In this document: positions 34,554 to 43,367 of the stretch, in pieces | Numbering within the stretch: the stretch's first letter is position 1 | Layout of the letters: the number at the start of each line of letters is the position of its first letter | NCBI GenBank assembly: GCA_001802865.1 | Contig: MHAF01000021.1 | Span: 1 to 57,137, forward strand | DNA length: 57,137 bases | From: Ignavibacteria bacterium RBG_16_34_14 | GTDB taxonomy: Bacteria > Bacteroidota > Ignavibacteria > Ignavibacteriales > Ignavibacteriaceae | Direction of reading: 5' to 3' | Translations under genes and position numbers: made by a program | The notes under the pieces: generated by a model | The model's input: the letters and a program-made list of their open reading frames with translations, nothing else | Told to the model about the DNA's origin: nothing | Database searches by the model: none

Positions 34554-36200
34554 TCATCTAAAGCCGGCGGGATGTTTTTTATGAAAATCAGTCACATCCT
34601 GGAATGCTTTGGCAATCGCAATAATTTTTCCTTCGTCAAACAATCTTCCAATAAATGATATACTCGTAGGCGTACCATTTTCAGTAAAACCATTTGGGAG
34701 AACAACGCATGGATGCCCTGTTAAATTAGTTAGCAATAAATTTTCTCCTTCCCAGGAAGGAGCGATATAAAGATCAACTTTTTTCATCAGCTTTCCCATT
34801 TCCTGATTTAGCTGGAAGCGGATTCTATTCGCATTTATATATTCAACCGCCGGAATAAACCTTGAAGCCCGAAACGAATTTGGCCAAGCATTTTTAATTT
34901 GCCTTTCCAGCAGGTCATCTTTGTTGCTGCGGGTAAGCTCATCAAATGCTGCAGCCGCTTCAGCACTTAGAATAATTGCAAGATCATTAATAGGAAACAC
35001 TGGTAATTCAATAGGGATGAGATTGACCCCAAGGTTTTTTAGCATGGCAAGAGTAAGAGAGTCATTCCTGTGAAAATCATATTCTTTATCAAAATCTTTT
35101 TTAAGATAACCAACCTTCAGATTTTTGAGATTAATCTGTGGATTATAATTAAAGGGAACATCATACAACGACTGGTCAATCCCATCCTGACCATAAATTG
35201 CATTAAATACAATTGCAAGATCTTCGGCTGTGCGGCAAATTGTGCCAATTTTATCCATAGACCAGCTTAAAGCCATTGCACCTGTTCTGCTCACCCTACC
35301 ATAAGTAGGTCTCAACCCGGTGGTTCCACAAACCGTAGAAGGCGAAACTATAGAACCCCACGTCTCCGTTCCAATTGCGAATGGAAGTAAACCAGCAGAC
35401 ACAGAGGAGGAAGAACCGGCCGAAGAACCGCTTGAACCTTTAGTTGTATCCCAGGGATTGCGGGTCATCCCACCGAACCATACATCGCCCCAGGCAAGTG
35501 CACCCATTGTTAATTTTGCACATAGCACAGCACCGGTAACTTCAAGTTTTGTAATAACTGCAGCATCTTCCGGGATAAATTGATCTTTAAATGGCATTGC
35601 ACCCCACGTTGTTTTATAATCTTTAGTTGATAGAAGGTCTTTTACACCAAACGGAATACCATGAAGCAATCCCCTGTATTTACCAGTGGCTATTTCTTCA
35701 TCCATTAGTTTTGCCTGTCTTAAAGCGCGTTCTTCTGTAATGGTAATTACGCAATGAAGGACAGGATCATATTTTTTAAGACGTTCAATAAAAAACTTTG
35801 TAAGCTCAGTTGAAGTTATCTGTTTTGTTCTTATTAATTCAGCAAGCTCACCGATTGAATAAAATGCCAGAGCGTTTTTATCGGCAGACATTTTAACATA
35901 AGTATAATTACTGAATTGAACAGGATCCTGCTCTTTGGGAAATTCAAACCCAACCGGAATAGGATTAAAAAGAATTGCAGGAGAAACACTATTTGCCAAT
36001 TCAACTTCACGTATCTTTTGATAATTACCCAACTGTTCATCAAGTAATGTAAGCATCGAATCTCTTTCGGCATCAGTAAAATCTATCCCAATAATTTTTT
36101 CTGCATTCTCAATAATCTCTTTTGTTATGGATTGAGGAAGAATGTTAGAAGAAATGAGTATGGAAAAGAAAACATATAAAAATAACAGTTGGGTTTTCAT
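34554..36200 (-). CDS. Amidase-signature hydrolase, secreted
   Basis: Signal peptide; GIPFGVKDLL, GSSGSSAGSSSSVSAGLLPFAIGTETWGSI. Confidence 0.93.
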   Translation of the reverse strand: MKTQLLFLYVFFSILISSNILPQSITKEIIENAEKIIGIDFTDAERDSMLTLLDEQLGNYQKIREVELANSVSPAILFNPIPVGFEFPKEQDPVQFSNYTYVKMSADKNALAFYSIGELAELIRTKQITSTELTKFFIERLKKYDPVLHCVITITEERALRQAKLMDEEIATGKYRGLLHGIPFGVKDLLSTKDYKTTWGAMPFKDQFIPEDAAVITKLEVTGAVLCAKLTMGALAWGDVWFGGMTRNPWDTTKGSSGSSAGSSSSVSAGLLPFAIGTETWGSIVSPSTVCGTTGLRPTYGRVSRTGAMALSWSMDKIGTICRTAEDLAIVFNAIYGQDGIDQSLYDVPFNYNPQINLKNLKVGYLKKDFDKEYDFHRNDSLTLAMLKNLGVNLIPIELPVFPINDLAIILSAEAAAAFDELTRSNKDDLLERQIKNAWPNSFRASRFIPAVEYINANRIRFQLNQEMGKLMKKVDLYIAPSWEGENLLLTNLTGHPCVVLPNGFTENGTPTSISFIGRLFDEGKIIAIAKAFQDVTDFHKKHPAGFR

Positions 36201-36385
36201 TAAATTTCCCTTTGAATTTTATCGAAAGCAAAAATATAAATAAATGATTTAAAGGTTACAGCTTCGAAAAAAAATAACTCACCCCTATCAACTATTATTA
36301 ATTATCAAGTATATTCATACTCTTTTTTACACTTGCAAATCAGGCTTTAATTTTTTTAGTTAGAATAGGTTAAACCAGAGGAAAT

Positions 36386-37303
36386 ATGAAACCACCTATC
36401 ACTCTTTTAACGATTCTTATTTGTTCAGTTTTCTTTACGAATAATTTAACCGCACAAAGTGATTCCTCAAAAATTAAAGAAGCCTCATTTGAATTCCCGC
36501 ATACTTTAAATAGGTTATTTTCTGTTTCTACCTCAAGAGTTATGAACTCCCTGGATTTTAGCTTACTCCTTGGCAACTCTTTTGGGTTTTCCGAAAATAC
36601 AGGATTTCTTGGAACTTTAGGTCTGGGTCTTGGCGGATATGGTGATATTGAGCTTGGGAGTGAGTCACTCGTTGGATCAATGTTTAATAGTAAGGATGCA
36701 TTTACAAATGTTGGGATGAGAATAAAATTATTGACCGATGGCGAATACCTTCCGGGACTTTCAATCGGGTTAAGAACTAATAATGAGTGGAATTCATCAA
36801 GGAATGACAGCAGATTTATTTTTGAAACCGCTGAAGATTTATTTGGACAAGGTTTGCGGACAGCTAATTATGATTCAAGGCTAACGACTTTATTCGTGGC
36901 TCTAAGCAGAACACTAAGACCTGATTTTAATGTGCATTTGGGAGTTAGTTATTCTGATTTACGTTTTAAAAATGTTTATACCGTATATCTCACAAACCAA
37001 ATCTATTCAAACGAAGAAGAAAAGAAAGATAACATTTTTAACTTATTTGGTGGATTAGAGTACCAGTTAAGCAATAGAACCATTTTAATTTTTGAAGCTC
37101 AATCCTTTCCATATTTAAAAGTAAGCACACAAGATGGAACACTATCTGCAGCAAGGAGAGTTGTTACAGGTTTTGGTATTAGATTCTTTGTAAGCAAATG
37201 GCTGCTTGTTGATTCAGGTATAAGATACCAGGATAATTACACTGGTCTTGCAGATGCTGAGCTAAGAGTTGGTCTTAATGGAATATGGAATGCCGGATTT
37301 TAG
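36386..37303 (+). CDS. Outer-membrane protein, unknown function
   Basis: Signal peptide; beta-barrel-like sequence. Confidence 0.6.
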   Translation: MKPPITLLTILICSVFFTNNLTAQSDSSKIKEASFEFPHTLNRLFSVSTSRVMNSLDFSLLLGNSFGFSENTGFLGTLGLGLGGYGDIELGSESLVGSMFNSKDAFTNVGMRIKLLTDGEYLPGLSIGLRTNNEWNSSRNDSRFIFETAEDLFGQGLRTANYDSRLTTLFVALSRTLRPDFNVHLGVSYSDLRFKNVYTVYLTNQIYSNEEEKKDNIFNLFGGLEYQLSNRTILIFEAQSFPYLKVSTQDGTLSAARRVVTGFGIRFFVSKWLLVDSGIRYQDNYTGLADAELRVGLNGIWNAGF

Positions 37304-38538
37304 TTCGATATAATTTGCTTTTTATCATTAAGTATTATAACAGTTACTTCGGGAGTTGAATTATACCTGAAAGGTACAAGAGACATTCCCAAACCTCTTG
37401 TTACTATCATAAGCATATTACCAAAATAAAAATCACCTCTCATATATCTGGTCTCAAACATTGTGGGAGAAATTTGTAAATATGGAAAAATAAAAGTTAC
37501 CTGACCTCCGTGCGTATGTCCTGCAAGGAATAAGTTATAGTTATAAAATTTGGCTTTTTGTATTAAAGAATCACCAGGCTGATGAACGATAAGTATTTTA
37601 AGATCATATCCTTTATTGTTCAGAAGAGTGTCAAGAGAATTCCCGGTTAGCCGGTTTACATATGTATTTGTAACAAAGGTTAGTCGCATAAGAGAGCGGC
37701 CAATGACCAAATCAATTTTATTATTATCGACCATTTTAATATTATATTTAGCCAAAGCAGTAGTCATCTCCCGAACACTTCTTTTAGTATCATCCCTGTA
37801 AGACCAATGGTCATGATCTCCTACACAAGTATAAATACCATACTTCGCTTTTATCTTCCCAACCATTTCTGCCGCTAGATTTATATAGTTAGGTGTTGAT
37901 GTGATAAGGTCTCCTGCTATTAATACAAGATCAGGATGAGTTGAATTTACTTTCTCAATATAATTTTCTAAACGAGCCCTGTCTGTATATCTATCTGCCT
38001 GTATATCTGCAATAAAAGTGATTTTTAATCCCCGCAGATCAGGATGAAGATTTGCAACTTTAAATTCTTTTATTCTTATAGAGACAGTATAGTAATCATA
38101 AATAATTCTTCCGGGGACATAAAGAATAAAAAATGAAACAAGAACGAATGTAAACCTGCGGGAATATGAATTAATTTTATTTTTGTATTTTTTAAGAAAT
38201 GGGGAAAATATAATTCTTAAAAGATCAACCGCTAATAAAATTAATATTGATTGAATAATAATAAGAATACCAACCCAGAATGGATAAACAATAAAATAAT
38301 GAAACCAAATAGTGTCCGGCAAATCAACTCTTGTTTGAGAAGAAAGAAACCAGGCTATAACAAGGTAAAGAGGATAGATGTTTATATACGCCATAACTAT
38401 CCTGATAATCCGTTTAATCTTTTTTGGATTAGTTTTTGGAAAGAAGATTTGAATTCCGTTTACAATTTTCCTCATGAAATAAAATTCAATGAGAAAGATT
38501 ATGAGGAAGGCGAGTATTATTCTAAGTGCAAAGGACAT
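37300..38538 (-). CDS. Membrane-anchored metallophosphoesterase
   Basis: N-terminal TMs; LKITFIADIQAD, LIAGDLI, VGDHDHW, AGHTHGGQ. Confidence 0.85.
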   Translation of the reverse strand: MSFALRIILAFLIIFLIEFYFMRKIVNGIQIFFPKTNPKKIKRIIRIVMAYINIYPLYLVIAWFLSSQTRVDLPDTIWFHYFIVYPFWVGILIIIQSILILLAVDLLRIIFSPFLKKYKNKINSYSRRFTFVLVSFFILYVPGRIIYDYYTVSIRIKEFKVANLHPDLRGLKITFIADIQADRYTDRARLENYIEKVNSTHPDLVLIAGDLITSTPNYINLAAEMVGKIKAKYGIYTCVGDHDHWSYRDDTKRSVREMTTALAKYNIKMVDNNKIDLVIGRSLMRLTFVTNTYVNRLTGNSLDTLLNNKGYDLKILIVHQPGDSLIQKAKFYNYNLFLAGHTHGGQVTFIFPYLQISPTMFETRYMRGDFYFGNMLMIVTRGLGMSLVPFRYNSTPEVTVIILNDKKQIISN

Positions 38539-38540
38539 AT

Positions 38541-39287
38541 TTAGGAAATGTTATTTTTTATTTTCAAAATTAGTTCGTTCATTTTTTCGTAATGACTCCC
38601 TTTCCAGTAAATCCTGTTGCATTGCGGGCATAAGTAAAATTCGTTGTGCCATTCTTTTACTTTTGAAGGAAGCCGATCTAAGACCTTTTCTTTTTCAATT
38701 GTATTCAACAAAATATTGCATTCAAGGCATCTTGTAAATTCTTTAATATGATTTCTGAGATCAAATCTCTCGATAATTTCTTTTAATTGTTCTTCGGGAT
38801 TTTCATTTCGTACCCAATAGCCATGAGTTACATCATTTCTTTTTAATATTCCTCTGTCTCTTGTAAGGATAGTGCTTTTATTATTAAGAGATATTTTAAC
38901 TAGTTCATCATCTTTATAATTATTTTTATAAATAGAATCGAAGCCCAGCATACGCATATATCTTGTCAGTTTTCCAAGATGAACATCAAGAACAAACTTT
39001 GGTTCGCGCAGAGGCTGTGGCCTGAGATGCTGTACATCAGATATATCAAGAGATTCAAAAACAGGGTAAACACTTATTTCATCTTTATCATTTACTATAT
39101 ATGAAAAATCTACAGATTTTCCGTTAACCAATATTAAATCAATTTCTGTATGAGGAATACCAAAAGATTCAATAACATCTTTAACCGAAGTTCTGTCAAT
39201 AAATGAATGTTCAAATTTTATTTTTCTTTTTTCGGGAGGAAGGAAATCATTAAGCTCTTCATAAAAGCGGAAATAAACTTTTTTCAT
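38541..39287 (-). CDS. Ubiquitin-like plus Mut7-C RNase domain protein
   Basis: KFVLDVHLGKLTRYMRMLGFDSIY; ILTRDRGIL; CLECN/CPQCNRIYWKGSHYEKM. Confidence 0.9.
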   Translation of the reverse strand: MKKVYFRFYEELNDFLPPEKRKIKFEHSFIDRTSVKDVIESFGIPHTEIDLILVNGKSVDFSYIVNDKDEISVYPVFESLDISDVQHLRPQPLREPKFVLDVHLGKLTRYMRMLGFDSIYKNNYKDDELVKISLNNKSTILTRDRGILKRNDVTHGYWVRNENPEEQLKEIIERFDLRNHIKEFTRCLECNILLNTIEKEKVLDRLPSKVKEWHNEFYLCPQCNRIYWKGSHYEKMNELILKIKNNIS

Positions 39288-39306
39288 CTGTTATTCTTTA
39301 AAAGGA

Positions 39307-39339
39307 GATTCTTCAGTCGCTTCGCCCTTTCAGAATGAC
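39307..39339 (+). repeat. Intergenic dispersed repeat, GATTCTTC...AGAATGAC family (copy 1)
   Basis: GATTCTTCAGTCGCTTCGCCCTTTCAGAATGAC; related copy at 56941-56971. Confidence 0.55.
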
Positions 39340-39355
39340 AATAAAAAACAATTTA

Positions 39356-40351
39356 TCATTTTCTGTTTTTATCTATCCACCTTGCAGCATCTTTTGCAAA
39401 ATAGGTTAGGAACATATCTGCCCCGGCTCTTTTAATTGCAGTAAGCGATTCTATCATTACTCTCTCTTCATCAATCCAGCCATTCTTTCCTGCAGCTTTA
39501 ATCATTGCATATTCTCCGCTTACCTGGTAAGCAGCAGTCGGCATTCCAAATTTATCTTTGACTCTTCTTATAATATCAAGGTAAGGTCCTGCGGGTTTAA
39601 CCATAACTATATCAGCACCTTCTTCAATATCTGATTCAACCTCTCTCAAAGCCTCATAAGCATTTGCAATATCCATCTGGTGAGAACGTCTGTCACCGAA
39701 AGCAGGAGCGGATTCTGCGGCATCTCTGAAGGGCCCATAATAACCGGATGAATATTTAGCCGCATAACTCATAATGGGAATTTTTTCAAATCCATTTTCA
39801 TCAAGAGTTTTTCTTATTGCAGCAACTCGTCCATCCATCATATCTGAAGGAGCAATAATATCTGCACCTGCCTGAGCATGTGTTAGTGATTCTTTAGCAA
39901 GCAGCTCTACTGTTTCATCATTGAGAATCTCTTCTCCCTTTAATAAACCGCAATGCCCATGAGAAGTATATTCACACATACATACATCTGTAATTACAAG
40001 TAAATTTTTTACTTCTGATTTAATTGCTCTAACTGCTCTCTGGATTATTCCATCCGGGTCATAAGCTTCAGAACCTTTTTCATCCTTATGTTTTGGAATA
40101 CCAAAAAGAATTACTGCTGGAATTCCAAGCGAAGAAACTTCTTTGCATTCTTTGATAAGATTATCAATCGAAAGCTGGTATACTCCAGGCATTGATTTAA
40201 CTTCCTTCTTTACATTATCTCCGGGCACAACAAACAAAGGATAAATAAAATCGTTCTTTGAAAGTTCGGTTTCTCTCACCATATCCCGTATTAACGGGTT
40301 GTATCTTAATCGTCTTAACCTTTTTATTGGAAAGTTTGCCATTTTATTCAC
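39356..40351 (-). CDS. hemB: Porphobilinogen synthase
   Basis: [47 protein letters not shown]. Confidence 0.97.
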   Translation of the reverse strand: MNKMANFPIKRLRRLRYNPLIRDMVRETELSKNDFIYPLFVVPGDNVKKEVKSMPGVYQLSIDNLIKECKEVSSLGIPAVILFGIPKHKDEKGSEAYDPDGIIQRAVRAIKSEVKNLLVITDVCMCEYTSHGHCGLLKGEEILNDETVELLAKESLTHAQAGADIIAPSDMMDGRVAAIRKTLDENGFEKIPIMSYAAKYSSGYYGPFRDAAESAPAFGDRRSHQMDIANAYEALREVESDIEEGADIVMVKPAGPYLDIIRRVKDKFGMPTAAYQVSGEYAMIKAAGKNGWIDEERVMIESLTAIKRAGADMFLTYFAKDAARWIDKNRK

Positions 40352-40358
40352 TCCGTTC

Positions 40359-40393
40359 TAATTAACAATTAAAAATTAACAATGAATAATTAA
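40359..40393 (+). repeat. AT-rich flanking repeat A of four-helix-bundle gene
   Basis: TAATTAACAATTAAAAATTAACAATGAATAATTAA; inverted relative is at 40761-40795. Confidence 0.6.
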
Positions 40394-40752
40394 GATTTTA
40401 TTTTGACATTCTTTATAATTGAAGTCAGAAGTTTTATTAATTCAAGACAATCTTCCGAAAGACTTTGGAATTCTTTATCATCAAGAATTTCGGTTTCAAA
40501 AAACAGCTTGAGCCAGAATTCGGTTTCATAAGCTTCTTTCAAACTAATTCTTAATTTATTTCTAAAATCTGTTTTACTGGCGGCAGCCTGAGATTCTGCA
40601 ATATTGGCCCCAATAGAGGTTCCCGAATCAAGTAATTGATTATATAAAGATCTCAAATCCTTATCTTTCTTAACCAAATATTTATAACACTTCACTATAC
40701 GTACAGAAAAACTAAAACTTTTTTCGACCACTGGATTACTAAGATTCTTCAT
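40390..40752 (-). CDS. Four-helix-bundle protein (23S rRNA IVS-protein family)
   Basis: YKYLVKKDKDLRSLYNQLLDSGTSIGANIAESQAAASKTDFRNKLRISLKEAYETEFWLKL. Confidence 0.92.
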   Translation of the reverse strand: MKNLSNPVVEKSFSFSVRIVKCYKYLVKKDKDLRSLYNQLLDSGTSIGANIAESQAAASKTDFRNKLRISLKEAYETEFWLKLFFETEILDDKEFQSLSEDCLELIKLLTSIIKNVKIKS

Positions 40753-42197
40753 TTTGCCCCCAAATTGTTAATTATAAATTGTGAATTGTTAATTAGCTTC
40801 TGACAAAGAGCTTCAGAACTCTTTATACAATCCCCAACTGAAATTCCTCCGCGGTAATTACCGCTTAAAAATATTCCGGGATTCTTCTTCTCAAATTCAT
40901 CAAAATATCTATCGTGTTCAATGTATCCAATATTGTATTGCGGAATTGCTTTAGACCAATACTTGTATGTTTGAAATACCGGCTCGTCTGAGATTTTCAT
41001 TATTTGCTCAAATTCTTTTCTAACTTTCCCGATTAAAATCTCTTTATCAATACTTCCGATTTCAGGATTTCTTGCACCACCAACAAATAGAGTGAAAACA
41101 GTTTTATCTTCAGCAGTCTCACCGTTTATAATTCTGTTTGGAAATATTATTGAGCTCCATATTGCACCGAGAAAAGATTTTTTTTCTTTAGATGGAATAA
41201 GAAAACCAAAACCATCCAGTGGCTGGCCAACAGCTGATTTTTTATAAGCCAGATAAAGAACAAGCACCGGGGGATAATAAATTTCATTTAAATGTTTAGT
41301 CAAACCCTCATCAAAATGAGCAAAAAGTTTTGATGCAGCAAAAGCCGGAACTGTTGATATAATTTTATCGCAATCAATAACTTGCGGTTCTCCTTCCCGC
41401 ATATAATTAATCTGAAAACCGCCATTATTTTTTTTAATTGATGTTACATCGCACTGAAATTTAACTTTATTTCCAAGATGCTTTGCAATTGCGTTTGGAA
41501 GTATTTGCATCCCATCCCTGAACGAAAGCATCTTTGCGCTCTGCTTGGATTTTTCTGCTCTCTTTTTTCTTTCTTTTATACTTCTGATAGTTCCAATAAT
41601 AAGCCCGCCATACTTTTCTTCAAGTTCATATAATTTTGGGAAAGCAGACTTAACACTGAGCTCTTCGGGATTGCCGGCATAAACTCCGGCAACAAAAGGA
41701 TTGATTGCATAATCAAGAAATTCTCTACCCAGCCTTCTCGTTACAAAATCAGAGATACTTTGGTAGTAACCATCTTTCGATCTTCCGAAAAAAGGTTCTG
41801 CCAATAACCTTAACTTAGCTGCAGGTGAGAAAAGTTTGGTTTTAAAGAAAGCTGGTGGAGATAATGGCAAAGCATGAAGCTGATTGTTTTTTAAGATGTA
41901 TCTTTTATTAGCTTCCTTGCTTGCATAAACAAGCTGTTCATTAAGATCAAGCTCTTCAATTATTTGTCCTATTAAAGGATGAGTTTCAAGAGCGCTGTTT
42001 GGTCCTTTGTCAAATAAAAATCCTTTCTCAACAACCGTTTCAATTGAACCGCCGGGTTCTTTTTTCTTTTCAATAACTGTTATATCATAACCAAGCTTAT
42101 TTAAAAGATAAGCGGTTGTTAAACCGGAAATACCAGCCCCGATTACTATTATTTTATTGTTTATTTGTCCTTCCCCCGATTCCACTGTAATATTCAA
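40749..42197 (-). CDS. hemG: Protoporphyrinogen oxidase (HemY/HemG type)
   Basis: IIVIGAGISGLTTAYLLNKLGYDITVIEKKKEPGGSIET; ISVGDCIKSSEALC. Confidence 0.93.
   Translation of the reverse strand: MNITVESGEGQINNKIIVIGAGISGLTTAYLLNKLGYDITVIEKKKEPGGSIETVVEKGFLFDKGPNSALETHPLIGQIIEELDLNEQLVYASKEANKRYILKNNQLHALPLSPPAFFKTKLFSPAAKLRLLAEPFFGRSKDGYYQSISDFVTRRLGREFLDYAINPFVAGVYAGNPEELSVKSAFPKLYELEEKYGGLIIGTIRSIKERKKRAEKSKQSAKMLSFRDGMQILPNAIAKHLGNKVKFQCDVTSIKKNNGGFQINYMREGEPQVIDCDKIISTVPAFAASKLFAHFDEGLTKHLNEIYYPPVLVLYLAYKKSAVGQPLDGFGFLIPSKEKKSFLGAIWSSIIFPNRIINGETAEDKTVFTLFVGGARNPEIGSIDKEILIGKVRKEFEQIMKISDEPVFQTYKYWSKAIPQYNIGYIEHDRYFDEFEKKNPGIFLSGNYRGGISVGDCIKSSEALCQKLINNSQFIINNLGAK
40761..40795 (-). repeat. 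AT-rich flanking repeat B (inverted relative of repeat A)
   Basis: Minus strand: CTAATTAACAATTCACAATTTATAATTAACAATTTG; encodes the hemG C-terminal tail NNSQFIINN. Confidence 0.6.
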
Positions 42198-43175
42198 TTA
42201 GTTTAACCTTTCAGTAACAAGTTCGTAAAGTGCATCAACAAATAATTGAGAATCATTTAATCCCTTCATAACAATATAATTTTCTATTCCAACTTTATCT
42301 GCAACGTGCCTGTATTCGATATCTAGTTCAAACGAAGTTTCAATATGATCAGAGACAAAACTTATTGGAATTAAAAGAAGATGTTTCTTTCCTTTGGATG
42401 CAAGTTCCTCAATCATAGTTGCAGTTGAAGGCTCAAGCCATTTTGCGGGACCTACTTTACTCTGGAAACACAAATGATGTTCGTGAGGATTATTTCTAAG
42501 CCTCATAACTCCCGCTATTGTTTCCTTAATTTGATGATTGTAGGGATCTCCTTTTTTAACATAACTAACAGGAGTTCCATGTGCACTGAAAACAAGTTGA
42601 ACTTCGCTTCTTACATTTTCAGGAAAACGAAGAAGAGACTCATCTATCCTTTCATTTATTGCTTTCAAATAAAGAGGATGTGTCTGGTAAGATTTTATAT
42701 AAATTAATTTTGAATCATCACCCTTATAAAATCTTTTCCATTCATTAAAAGAAGAACCTGTTGTTGAAACCGAATAATGAGGATATAATGGAAGCAGAAT
42801 TATTTTATCATAATTTTCTTTTTCTGTTTTTGCAACCGTCTCTTTAGTTAAAGGTTTCCAATAGCGCATTGCAATAAAAACATCAATCCGTCTCTTTTGA
42901 GACGGATCAACATCTTTTCCGGGATTATGCAGTTTACTCTCAAGCATTGAACGTTGCTTTTCTGTCCACTCATTTATAGGAGATTTGCCACCAATCAATT
43001 CATATTCTTTTTTAACTTTTGGCGCTCTCTTTTTAGAAATGTACTTAGCAAATTTTTTTTGAAAAGGCAGCTTAAAAATATCCGGATCATTAAAAAGGTT
43101 TTCTAAAAAAGGTTGAACAGCTTCGAGAGAATCAGGTCCGCCAAGATTTAGTAAAACCACAGCAGTTTTTAACAT
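42198..43175 (-). CDS. hemH: Ferrochelatase
   Basis: VVLLNLGGPDSLEAVQPFLENLFNDPDIF; VFIAMRYWKP; FSAHGTPVSYV. Confidence 0.96.
   Translation of the reverse strand: MLKTAVVLLNLGGPDSLEAVQPFLENLFNDPDIFKLPFQKKFAKYISKKRAPKVKKEYELIGGKSPINEWTEKQRSMLESKLHNPGKDVDPSQKRRIDVFIAMRYWKPLTKETVAKTEKENYDKIILLPLYPHYSVSTTGSSFNEWKRFYKGDDSKLIYIKSYQTHPLYLKAINERIDESLLRFPENVRSEVQLVFSAHGTPVSYVKKGDPYNHQIKETIAGVMRLRNNPHEHHLCFQSKVGPAKWLEPSTATMIEELASKGKKHLLLIPISFVSDHIETSFELDIEYRHVADKVGIENYIVMKGLNDSQLFVDALYELVTERLN
42886..42907. repeat. Perfect 22-bp hairpin inside hemH
   Basis: ATCCGTCTC-TTTT-GAGACGGAT, encoding DPSQKRRI. Confidence 0.75.
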
Positions 43176-43367
43176 TTCGTAATCACGGTAAGTTTATTCA
43201 TCAATACAAATTTACCAAAAAATGAACATTGAAGTGGGTGTTTTAAGCATTTCAACTTGCTGTTTATTATTAACTAGCAGACGTTAATTATTCTAATTGC
43301 AAGTATCCTTAATATTTGGGAAGTTCAGGTGAGTATTTTGCTTTAATTTTATAATTAAAGTTAGTAA

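Noticed and set aside
40286-40299. CCCGTATTAACGGG palindrome in hemB
   Set aside because: Encodes conserved HemB residues (NPLIRDM), so probably coincidental rather than an insertion.
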